Shown piece by piece: positions 26,209 through 34,003 of a DNA stretch of 44,045 bases. The DNA comes from Thermotogaceae bacterium (GTDB lineage: Bacteria > Thermotogota > Thermotogae > MWEM01). The position numbers and the translations under genes are program-made. The stretch covers positions 1 to 44,045 of the forward strand of contig JAAYCF010000001.1 in assembly GCA_012744415.1 (NCBI GenBank), read 5' to 3'. The notes below the pieces were generated by a model, which worked only from the letters and a program-made list of their open reading frames with translations, was not told where the DNA came from and ran no database searches. The number at the start of each line of letters is the position of its first letter. The stretch's first letter is position 1.

Positions 26209-26236
26209 ATGTTAACCTTAACGGTAACGTCAACAT
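26209..26236. promoter_or_regulatory. LacI-type operator at the lacI promoter
   Basis: A 28-bp imperfect palindrome centred between 26222 and 26223. The left half reads ATGTTAACCTTAAC and the reverse complement of the right half reads ATGTTGACGTTACC; 11 of 14 positions agree. The core TTAACGGTAA carries the central CG typical of LacI-family sites. It covers the expected transcription start, so bound repressor should block the operon and its own gene. Confidence 0.65.
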
Positions 26237-26240
26237 TATA
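26235..26240 (-). promoter_or_regulatory. -10 element of the lacI operon
   Basis: TATAAT on the minus strand, 37 bases before the GTG at 26197. The -35 is weak. It overlaps the edge of the palindromic operator by two bases. Confidence 0.55.
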
Positions 26241-26418
26241 CCGTTCTCCGGTGACGATACGGAAACGCGAAAATCGACGATGGGGAGAAACCATCGTTCG
26301 TTATGGCGGATATCGTCTGTTTTTCGAGCCGTAGGGTAAATATTTATATACAATGACCGAATGACCGCGTTTTATTCTCTTCTATACGGTTGAGAACAAG
26401 TTTTTCTCTTCGATCTTC

Positions 26419-26450
26419 ACTTTCCCGTGCGGAAAGTCTTTGACGCGTCA
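26419..26450. promoter_or_regulatory. two inverted repeats upstream of the opp-type promoter
   Basis: ACTTTCC (26419-26425) and GGAAAGT (26431-26437) form a perfect 7-bp inverted repeat with a five-base spacer. TGACGCGTCA (26441-26450) is a perfect 10-bp palindrome that abuts the -35. Both lie in the non-coding gap between lacI and the oligo-transport operon and may bind regulators. Confidence 0.45.
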
Positions 26451-26479
26451 TTGAATTTCTAGTTCAGATAGTTTATAAT
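26451..26479 (+). promoter_or_regulatory. promoter of the Opp-type operon
   Basis: TTGAAT (26451-26456), a 17-base spacer and TATAAT (26474-26479). The expected start is near 26486, about 109 bases before the binding-protein ATG, so the leader is long. Confidence 0.7.
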
Positions 26480-26594
26480 AATCTAAGGGAACGATACGGC
26501 GTTGTTCTGACGGAAATTTTTTTATCGATGAGAATGGCAAACTTCACATCATTTTCTTCTGAAGTAAAAACGAAAAAAGAAAGGGAGGAATGGC

Positions 26595-28247
26595 ATGAAA
26601 AAAGTAGGTGTAGTGGCTCTTTTATTGCTGCTGGTCCTGAGCAGTCTGTTTGGCGCTGAAGCGATCAAACGCGGGGGGATTCTGCGGGTGACACCGATGA
26701 AACAGGGGGTCTTGATCCAAAACTTCAACCCCTTCTCTCCGAATTCTCTGGAAGTGGCGGTTGGCTGTTTCTATGAAACTTTGGTATTCTACAACCAGGG
26801 CACCGGTAAGTTTCACCCTTGGCTGGCAAAATCCTATGAATGGTCTAGCGACCTGAAAGAGCTGACGTTCACGTTGAGAGAGGATATCGTCTGGAATGAC
26901 GGAACCCCCTTTACCATTCAAGACGTCCTTTTCACGATGGAATTGGGTAAAAAATTCCCAGGCCTCAATATCGCCCCGATCTGGAAGCAAGGCTTGGTTG
27001 ATGTCGTCGCGCGAACCTCCGATTCCGTGACCTTCATTTTCGATCGCGTCAACACGACCCTGATCTACCGCGTCGCAGATATCTTCATAGTCCCGAGACA
27101 CATCTGGAAAGATGTGGAAGATCCGTTGACCTGGACCGGAAACAACCTGCCGGTCGGAACCGGTCCCTTTGTTTTTGAAGCGGGATCCTTTACGGAACAA
27201 TCCTTTAAAGTCGTCAGGAATCCGAAATACTGGCAAATGGCGTCTGACGGAAAGCCGTTGCCCTATATCGACGGGATTCAGTACATATCGACCACCAACG
27301 AACAAGTCGGTCTTCGGATGGCACGCGGCGAATACGATTGGGCGGGTTATTTCGTGGCCAATATCGATGAAGTTTACGTCAAAGCCGATCCAGAACACCA
27401 TAAGTACTGGCTACCGGAAGGAAATTTGGTTTATTTGAACCTGAATAACCTCCGAGAACCCTTCGACAACTATAATATACGGTACGCCCTGAACTTCGCC
27501 CTGGATAACAAGGAAATCACGCGTATCATGGCGAGTGGCGCCGTGCCCTCTTCTCCCGGTTGGGTGAAAACGCCTTTCTTATACCTTGCGAAAGAAGCTC
27601 TGGATAAGGCCGCCATCGAGTATGACCCCGATTACACCAAAGAACTGTTGGAGAAAGAAGGATATCGGTTGAATGCGAAAGGTATCTACGAGAAGGCGGG
27701 CAAACCGCTTTCGTTCAACCTCTACGTTCCCACCGGATGGACGGACTGGATCACGGGATGTGAGGAAATCGCCAGACAACTGAAAGAAGTCGGTATCGAA
27801 GCCATCGTCACACAAGCCGCATGGCCTTCTCCTTACGTGGACAACTATCTTTATTTCGGCAACTACGAGATGTGTATGGGAATTTCCGTCACCGGCGCAG
27901 GCCCCTATTTCCAACTCGAATACATTGCGCACCCGAGAACCTGGGCGCCCTTGGGCGAACGGTCCGCGAACTACTACGGTATGCGTTACAAGAGCGAAGA
28001 GATCGGAAAGCTATTGGATAGCTATACCCAGGAACCGGTCGAGTCGAAACGCGACGAGATCATGAGGGAGGCGATCTCCTTATTCATCAAGGATTCTCCT
28101 TCTGTTCCTTTATTCTTCAACCCGACTTGGTTCGAGTACAACACCAAGTTCTTCATCGGCTGGCCGAATGAGGAAAATCCGTACTGCTTCCCCAGTCCGA
28201 ACGGGATGCACAAATTGCCGGTGTTGCTGAACGTTCATTTACGTTAA
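26595..28247 (+). CDS. OppA-type ABC transporter substrate-binding protein
   Basis: The protein has 550 residues with a good ribosome site (GGGAGG). A signal peptide (MKKVGVVALLLLLVLSSLFG) is followed by RGGILRVTP, FYETLVFYNQGTGKFHPWLAKSYEWSSDLKELTFTLREDIVWNDGTPFTIQDVLFTMEL, the standard opening of family-5 binding proteins, and VGTGPFVF with YNIRYALNFALDNKEIT later. This family binds oligopeptides, nickel or, in Thermotogota, oligosaccharides. No lipobox is seen. It is the first gene of a complete five-gene importer. Confidence 0.92.
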   Translation: MKKVGVVALLLLLVLSSLFGAEAIKRGGILRVTPMKQGVLIQNFNPFSPNSLEVAVGCFYETLVFYNQGTGKFHPWLAKSYEWSSDLKELTFTLREDIVWNDGTPFTIQDVLFTMELGKKFPGLNIAPIWKQGLVDVVARTSDSVTFIFDRVNTTLIYRVADIFIVPRHIWKDVEDPLTWTGNNLPVGTGPFVFEAGSFTEQSFKVVRNPKYWQMASDGKPLPYIDGIQYISTTNEQVGLRMARGEYDWAGYFVANIDEVYVKADPEHHKYWLPEGNLVYLNLNNLREPFDNYNIRYALNFALDNKEITRIMASGAVPSSPGWVKTPFLYLAKEALDKAAIEYDPDYTKELLEKEGYRLNAKGIYEKAGKPLSFNLYVPTGWTDWITGCEEIARQLKEVGIEAIVTQAAWPSPYVDNYLYFGNYEMCMGISVTGAGPYFQLEYIAHPRTWAPLGERSANYYGMRYKSEEIGKLLDSYTQEPVESKRDEIMREAISLFIKDSPSVPLFFNPTWFEYNTKFFIGWPNEENPYCFPSPNGMHKLPVLLNVHLR

Positions 28248-28270
28248 GCGGTAATTGGAAAAGAGTACAT

Positions 28271-28294
28271 AGAGACGCCCTTCAGGGCGTCTCT
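28271..28294 (+). terminator. intergenic stem-loop after the binding-protein gene
   Basis: A perfect 10-bp stem (AGAGACGCCC at 28271-28280 and GGGCGTCTCT at 28285-28294, loop TTCA). No U-tract follows, so it is more likely an mRNA-stabilising or partial termination element that raises binding-protein expression relative to the permeases. Confidence 0.55.
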
Positions 28295-28371
28295 ATCTTC
28301 AAAAAAGCCGTGTGTCCGCCAGGTTGAACGCAACCGGAATCAGAGTACTGCGTATTGGATGGGAGGAAATC

Positions 28372-29352
28372 GTGAAATATTTTTTACGCAAGATAGGCCT
28401 ATTGCTGTTTGCCCTGTTAGTAGCGATAACGTTGAATTTTTTCATACCCCGGTTGATGCCCGGAGACCCCGCCAGGGAATTGATCGATCGGATGCAGGGC
28501 ATTCCTCCTGAATCAATGGAGTCGATACGGATCGCCTTCGGGTTAGATACAAAAGACGCGTTGATCGTCCAATACGGCAAGTATTTGCTCAATTTGCTGA
28601 AGGGAGACCTCGGCATTTCGTTGTCCCGTTTCCCGACACCCGTTAAAGACGTTTTGAAGATCGCGATCCCGTGGACGCTTGGATTGATGGGGCTTGCGAC
28701 GATCCTTAGCTTTTTCATTGGCACGATACTTGGAATCGGCGCCGCGTGGTCTCGCAACAAACGCTGGGCAACGTTGACGGTAGGGACCTTCATCTTCATC
28801 CGTTCTTTTCCTTACTTCTGGCTGGGGTTGCTGTTCATCTACTTCTTTGCCTTTCGGATGCAGGTTTTCCCGATTGGAAACGCCTATTCCATCTATGTTC
28901 AGAGGGGGGGATGGGATTTCATCCTCTCGGTTCTCTACCACGGGTTCCTGCCCGCCGCCACCATCACGGTGAGTTCTCTCGGAGGCTGGATCTTAACGAT
29001 GAGAAACAATATGATCAATGTTTTAGCTGAAGACTATATCACCGTTGCCTTGGCGAAAGGATTGCCGTTACGTCGGATTAAGAACCTGTACGCGGCTAAG
29101 AATGCGATATTGCCCTCTATCACCAGTTTTGCGATGTCGCTCGGTTTCGTCGTCGGTGGCGGATTACTCACGGAGATGGTCTTTGCCTACCCCGGGGTGG
29201 GTTTGATGCTTTGGCAGGCTGTGCAAGCGAAAGATTACGCGATGATGCAGGCGATCTTTTTATTTATCTCGATCGCCGTTTTGATCGCGAACTTCATCGC
29301 CGATATCGCGATCCTCCTTCTGGACCCGCGCGTAAGGGACGGTGGCCGGTGA
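28372..29352 (+). CDS. Opp-type ABC permease, OppB family
   Basis: This 326-residue protein starts at GTG 28372 with GGGAGG ahead. The opening KYFLRKIGLLLFALLVAITLNFFIPRLMPGDPARELI is the OppB/DppB signature. The permease loop is DYITVALAKGLPLRRIKNLYAAKNAILP, and a second signature, TEMVFAYPGVGLMLWQAVQAKDYAMMQAIFLF, follows. It forms the pore together with the next gene, whose start overlaps its stop by one base. Confidence 0.95.
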   Translation: MKYFLRKIGLLLFALLVAITLNFFIPRLMPGDPARELIDRMQGIPPESMESIRIAFGLDTKDALIVQYGKYLLNLLKGDLGISLSRFPTPVKDVLKIAIPWTLGLMGLATILSFFIGTILGIGAAWSRNKRWATLTVGTFIFIRSFPYFWLGLLFIYFFAFRMQVFPIGNAYSIYVQRGGWDFILSVLYHGFLPAATITVSSLGGWILTMRNNMINVLAEDYITVALAKGLPLRRIKNLYAAKNAILPSITSFAMSLGFVVGGGLLTEMVFAYPGVGLMLWQAVQAKDYAMMQAIFLFISIAVLIANFIADIAILLLDPRVRDGGR

Positions 29353-30329
29353 TGTTCAAAGATATCGGAAAGCTCTTTTTGGGGAACAAAAAAGCGTTAT
29401 TCGGTCTCCTGTTGCTCACCTTCTTCGCATTGGTCGGTATCTTCGCGCCGTTTCTTGCTCCGTACGATCCTAAGAACAATCGCGTGGAAACGGTTACGGT
29501 GTTGAGCGAAGAACGTGATCGCTCCCGTACGATTAGCCGCGAGGATTTGGATGAGTCCACGGAGAAGCGGGTGTATTCGCAGAGCGTTCATACAACCTAC
29601 GAGCGCATCACGAAAAAACTGCCCCTGAAAGGAAAACCTTCGTCGGAACATCTGTTGGGCACAACCCATTCAGGACAGGATATCTTTTCTCAGCTGATCT
29701 GGGGAACACGCGTCAGTTTAACGGTGGGGTTGGTGACCGGGCTGTTCACCACTCTCCTATCCCTGTGTTTGGCGCTGATCGCCGGGTATTTGGGTGGTCT
29801 TGTGGATGATATTATTTCGCTCTTTACGAACGTTTTTTTGGTCATCCCCTCCCTCCCTTTGATGATCGTGATCGCGGCTTATGTGAGCGTACGCGGCGTG
29901 ATCCCTATTATCCTGATCTTGGGCTTGACGAGTTGGCCTTGGCCCACCCGTGTGCTCCGTTCGCAAGTCGTTTCTTTGAAAAACCGAGACTTCATCAAGG
30001 TTTCAAAATCGCTTGGGGAGAAGCCGGCATACGTTGTTTTTCGTGAAATTTTACCGAATATGATCTCTTTAGTGATGGCTTCGTTCTTCTCTTCCACGAT
30101 GGCGGCGATCATCGGGGAAGCCACCCTCGAGTTTATTGGGTTGGGGAATGTCTCGGTCGTCAGCTGGGGGACGATGCTGTATTGGGCGCAAGCAAACGGT
30201 GCCCTTCTCGCGGGCGCGTGGTGGTGGTTCCTTCCCCCCGGTATCTGTATCGCCCTTATTGGTACCTCCTTTGCGTTGATGAACTTTGCCATCGATGAAA
30301 TATCGAATCCGAAATTAAGAAAGAGATGA
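29352..30329 (+). CDS. Opp-type ABC permease, OppC family
   Basis: The protein has 325 residues. It has the N-terminal segment LFGLLLLTFFALVGIFAPFLAPYDP, then an extracytoplasmic stretch of about 70 charged residues (residues 45-100) longer than in most OppC proteins. HLLGTTHSGQDIFSQLIWGTRVSL is the family hallmark. The EAA-like loop is DFIKVSKSLGEKPAYVVFREILPNMI. The stop overlaps the next start (ATGA at 30326-30329). Confidence 0.94.
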   Translation: MFKDIGKLFLGNKKALFGLLLLTFFALVGIFAPFLAPYDPKNNRVETVTVLSEERDRSRTISREDLDESTEKRVYSQSVHTTYERITKKLPLKGKPSSEHLLGTTHSGQDIFSQLIWGTRVSLTVGLVTGLFTTLLSLCLALIAGYLGGLVDDIISLFTNVFLVIPSLPLMIVIAAYVSVRGVIPIILILGLTSWPWPTRVLRSQVVSLKNRDFIKVSKSLGEKPAYVVFREILPNMISLVMASFFSSTMAAIIGEATLEFIGLGNVSVVSWGTMLYWAQANGALLAGAWWWFLPPGICIALIGTSFALMNFAIDEISNPKLRKR

Positions 30330-31312
30330 ACGCGATGCAAGAATTCCTATCCGAAAACATTTTAGAGTGTCAGGAACTGGTAGCGGGATACGAGCTGAAG
30401 GCCGGCTTCGTCAGAGCTGTGGACGGCGTTTCCTTCTCTTTGAGAAGGGGAGAGTTTCTGGGGATCGCGGGTGAGTCCGGCTGCGGAAAAACCACCCTGG
30501 CCTACGCGGTGATGCGCTTGTTTCGGGATAACGCCAAGATTCGAAGCGGAAAGATACTCTATTCAGGGAAAGATATCGCCAACGCCTCCGAGGAAGAAGT
30601 CAAAAACTTGCGTTGGGAACATATATCAATGGTCTTTCAATCCGCAATGAACGCGCTAAACCCCGTTCTCCCTATCGGCGAACAGCTCACGGACGCATGG
30701 CTTGCCCACAAACACGGAGACCTTCGCGAAGCCAAAACGCGAGCCCTCGAGGTCCTGAAACTGGTCGATATTCCCGAAGATCGCTATAACGCCTATCCAC
30801 ACCAACTCTCCGGAGGAATGAAACAGAGGGTGATGATTGCCATGGCGTTGATGCTTCAACCGGAGATCGTGATTATGGACGAACCCACCACCGCTTTGGA
30901 TGTCGTTGTCCAGAGGACCATCATAGAAAAAATCCAAGAGTTGCGTAAAGAGCTCCAGTTCTCCGTCATCTTCATCACCCACGACCTGTCGCTTTTAGTG
31001 GAGATCAGCGATCAACTGGCGATCATGTATGCGGGGAAGATCGTCGAATACGGACCGGCTTCGGAGGTGTTTTTGAGCCCCTGTCATCCCTACACCCAAG
31101 GGCTGATGGCGTCCTTTCCCACGCTGAGCGGGCCAATCGCACGTATGGGAGGCATCGAGGGCAAACCGCCCGACTTGATCGATCCGCCTCCGGGGTGTCG
31201 ATTCTATCCGCGGTGCCGAAACAGACATAGCGGTTGCGATCTTAGCGCACCCCCACTTCGCCAGGTCAAACCCGGTCATTATGCCGCTTGCGACGGTGAA
31301 TACCATGGCTGA
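30326..31312 (+). CDS. Opp-type ABC ATPase, OppD family
   Basis: The protein has 328 residues. Walker A is GESGCGKTTLA, the Q-loop is VFQSAMNALNP, the signature is LSGGMKQRV and Walker B is VIMDEPTTALD. The C-terminal region, with YTQGLMASFPTLSG and CRFYPRCRNRHSGC, is the oligopeptide-transporter extension whose cysteines resemble an iron-sulfur site. It powers the importer as a heterodimer with the next gene. A second in-frame ATG at 30335 could also serve as start. Confidence 0.94.
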   Translation: MNAMQEFLSENILECQELVAGYELKAGFVRAVDGVSFSLRRGEFLGIAGESGCGKTTLAYAVMRLFRDNAKIRSGKILYSGKDIANASEEEVKNLRWEHISMVFQSAMNALNPVLPIGEQLTDAWLAHKHGDLREAKTRALEVLKLVDIPEDRYNAYPHQLSGGMKQRVMIAMALMLQPEIVIMDEPTTALDVVVQRTIIEKIQELRKELQFSVIFITHDLSLLVEISDQLAIMYAGKIVEYGPASEVFLSPCHPYTQGLMASFPTLSGPIARMGGIEGKPPDLIDPPPGCRFYPRCRNRHSGCDLSAPPLRQVKPGHYAACDGEYHG

Positions 31313-32315
31313 AGAGATATTGAGATTGCAGGGCGTATCAAAACACTTCCCCATCCGTTCGTTCCGCCGGTTCGGCGAGGTCGTCCACGCGATGGACGAT
31401 GTTTCATTTTCTTTGGGAAAGGCGGAGGTGTTGGCGCTGGTCGGAGAATCGGGCAGCGGAAAAACGACCACTGCCAGCGTGATTGCGCAGTTGTACCCCA
31501 TCACTTCCGGTCTGATTCGTTTGGCGGACCCGCAGGCTCCCGACGGGTTCCGATCGGTGAGTGGGAAGCTTTCGAGGAAAGCGTTGCTCGGTTACCGGAA
31601 AAGGGTACAAATGATCTTCCAGGATCCTTTCGGTTCTCTGAATCCGACGCATACAATCGAACATATCCTGTCCCGTCCATATGTAATCCACGATAAAGTG
31701 GTTTACCGGAGAGGGGAAGAGAGACGAAAAACCGCGCTAAAGGAGCAGCTGCACCAACTCTTGCGTAGTGTCGGGCTGGAACCGCCCCAACAGTATCTGG
31801 ACAAATTTCCGCACGAGTTATCCGGCGGGCAACGTCAACGGGTCAATATCGCCCGAACCTTCTCCATCGAACCCGAGATCGTCTTGGCGGACGAACCCAC
31901 CTCGATGCTGGACGTTTCGATCCGTATGAGCATTATGAATATGATGCTTGCCTTTCAGGAACAGAAACAGGTCAGTTTTTTATATATCACGCATGATTTG
32001 GCAGGAGCCCGGTATATGGCTCAGAGGATCGTGGTGATGTATGCGGGGATGATCATGGAGATCGGCACCTCCGATGAAGTGGTTCAGAGAGCCGTCCACC
32101 CTTACACGAAACTGCTTCGATCGGCAGCCCCCGCTCCCGAAGAGGGATTGAAGAGAAATCGGTTAATCACGCAAGGGGATATCCCTTCGCTGATCCATCC
32201 CCCCGCCGGATGCCGGTTTCATCCACGTTGCCCTTACGCGATGGCAGAGTGTTCGCGGCTGATCCCGCCGTTGAAAGAGGTCGAAGGCGGCCATTGGATC
32301 CGGTGTTATTTATAA
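31305..32315 (+). CDS. Opp-type ABC ATPase, OppF family
   Basis: This 336-residue protein starts at ATG 31305, overlapping the OppD stop by eight bases, with GGTGA upstream. Walker A is GESGSGKTTTA, the Q-loop MIFQDPFGSLNP, the signature LSGGQRQRV and Walker B VLADEPTSMLD. The C-terminal extension (HPYTKLLRSAAPAPEEG, CRFHPRCPYAMAEC) is typical. It completes the importer. Its last six bases overlap the 3' end of the convergent histidine kinase gene. Confidence 0.94.
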   Translation: MAEEILRLQGVSKHFPIRSFRRFGEVVHAMDDVSFSLGKAEVLALVGESGSGKTTTASVIAQLYPITSGLIRLADPQAPDGFRSVSGKLSRKALLGYRKRVQMIFQDPFGSLNPTHTIEHILSRPYVIHDKVVYRRGEERRKTALKEQLHQLLRSVGLEPPQQYLDKFPHELSGGQRQRVNIARTFSIEPEIVLADEPTSMLDVSIRMSIMNMMLAFQEQKQVSFLYITHDLAGARYMAQRIVVMYAGMIMEIGTSDEVVQRAVHPYTKLLRSAAPAPEEGLKRNRLITQGDIPSLIHPPAGCRFHPRCPYAMAECSRLIPPLKEVEGGHWIRCYL

Positions 32316-33917
32316 CGCTCCGTTGCCTTCCTTAACATAGATGCTGAATTCGAAGGTGGTCCCTTCGTTTTCCACGCTTCTCACCGAAATCGCGCCTCCC
32401 ATTTGCTCCACGAGTTCGCGGCAGATCGCCAGCCCTAACCCCGAACCGGAGACGATTGAACGGCTTCGTTTGGACGGTACCCGAAAGAATCGGTCGAAGA
32501 TGGCGGGAAGGTATTCGGATGGAATACCGATGCCCGTATCTGAAACGGCTACTTGCAGGTGTCCGCCCCTGTTCCTTCGTTGAGAGGGGCCGATTTCTTC
32601 TGGGGCATATTGGATCTCCAATCGAACAGACCCTTCAAGGGTGTATTTTACGGCGTTTTCCACGAGGTTGTTTAGAACTTTCAAAAACCTGTCCAGATCG
32701 AAGATAAGCGTTTTTGGAACATTTTGGGCGATCCTTTGTTCAAAAGAAAGGTTCTTTTCTTTTGCCAGTTGGGTATAGTTACTTTCGCAATCGTCGAAGA
32801 ATCTTTTTGTTCGGACGGTGCTTGGAGTTAGGATCAGCCTTCCCGATTCGATCTGGCTTATTTCTAAAAGGTTTCCAACCATCTTTTGGAGTCTTTTAGC
32901 ATTGCTTCGGATCATTTCCAGCATCGGCTTTGAAGCGTTCTCGCTCTCTAGCAATAAGGTTTCGGCCGCGCCTAAAATGACCGTGAGCGGGGTCTTTAAG
33001 TCGTGGTTTACGCTGGCTAATAGTTCCGTCTTTTGGCGACTCGCTTTCTCGGCAGCAGCTTTGGCACTCAAAAGTTCCGCTTGCGCCTCTTTCAGCGCGG
33101 TGATATCGACGATCGTCCCAACCATTCTCTTGGGAAGCCCCGATTCGTCGAAAGAAATGATCTTTCCCTGATCCCACACCCATTTCCAGTCTCCAGAGTT
33201 TGTCCGTACGCGGTATTCCATAAAAAATTGATCGGTTTTTCCTGAGAGATGGTCTTCGATCGCCCGAAGTGTCCGGTCCAGATCGTCAGGGTGTATGATC
33301 GACATCCAGAAAAACTCGTCGGTAGCGAATGTTCCGGGTTTGAATCCTAACATCCGCGTCCAAAACCCGTTGCCTGTATACCGTTTATTCGGGATATCCC
33401 AGTCCCACAGCCCCATCTGCGAAGCCATTAATGCCAGATTCAACTGTTCCTCACTCCCGATCAATCGTTCTTCGATCTTTTTACGTTCCGAAATTTCGTT
33501 GATGAAACCGAGGACCATCGCCTCTTTCGGATTCTCAGAGGATAAAACCGTTCCTTTCTCCTGTACCCACAGCGGCTGTCCAGAACCGTCGATTAGACGG
33601 TATTCGAGTACGTATTTCGGCGTTTTCAGCTCTTCAAAGAACCGGAAATACCTTTCTTTATCAGAAGGGGCGATGAAGTCGGTCCACCGATAGTCTTTAT
33701 TTCTCAACTCTTCCACCGGGAGGTTGAAGATCCTGGAAAAGTAGGCGTTCGTATAGGCAATGCGATGATCGGCGATCGAACGGTAGAAAATGAGGAAAGA
33801 AACGTTTTCGATCAGATCGAAGATTTTTTCTGAGAGCCCCTCTACCGATATCAAGTCGCTGAATCCGCAAATAACGGATTTTTGATTAGGAGACTCGGTA
33901 TTCTTTTTTTCTTTCAT
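32310..33917 (-). CDS. soluble PAS-domain sensor histidine kinase
   Basis: The protein has 535 residues from ATG 33917 (GGAGGG seven bases upstream). There is no membrane segment. Two PAS/PAC domains occupy about 35-150 and 160-275 (ending VLGFINEISERKKIEERL and MVGTIVDITALKEAQ). The HisKA domain has the phospho-accepting His at about 305 in LLASVNHDLKTPLTVILG. The ATPase domain shows NLVENAVKYT, VAVSDTGIGIPSEYLPAIFDRFFRV and SGSGLGLAICRELVEQMGG. No response regulator adjoins it, so it is an orphan kinase. It probably senses an internal signal; the signal is unknown. Confidence 0.92.
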   Translation of the reverse strand: MKEKKNTESPNQKSVICGFSDLISVEGLSEKIFDLIENVSFLIFYRSIADHRIAYTNAYFSRIFNLPVEELRNKDYRWTDFIAPSDKERYFRFFEELKTPKYVLEYRLIDGSGQPLWVQEKGTVLSSENPKEAMVLGFINEISERKKIEERLIGSEEQLNLALMASQMGLWDWDIPNKRYTGNGFWTRMLGFKPGTFATDEFFWMSIIHPDDLDRTLRAIEDHLSGKTDQFFMEYRVRTNSGDWKWVWDQGKIISFDESGLPKRMVGTIVDITALKEAQAELLSAKAAAEKASRQKTELLASVNHDLKTPLTVILGAAETLLLESENASKPMLEMIRSNAKRLQKMVGNLLEISQIESGRLILTPSTVRTKRFFDDCESNYTQLAKEKNLSFEQRIAQNVPKTLIFDLDRFLKVLNNLVENAVKYTLEGSVRLEIQYAPEEIGPSQRRNRGGHLQVAVSDTGIGIPSEYLPAIFDRFFRVPSKRSRSIVSGSGLGLAICRELVEQMGGAISVRSVENEGTTFEFSIYVKEGNGAL

Positions 33918-34003
33918 CAACGCCCTCCTTTCGCATCGCCCCGAATTTCCGAGGGTCCGTCAACAAACGCCTTCACACGGTGGAGGCTTCCGATGGGAGC
34001 CGC

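Noticed and set aside
26352-26367. Tandem repeat of AATGACCG
   Set aside because: Only two copies; likely chance.
33984-34002. Hairpin-like GGCTTCC/GGGAGCC after the amidase gene
   Set aside because: Contains a wobble pair and no U-tract on the minus strand.
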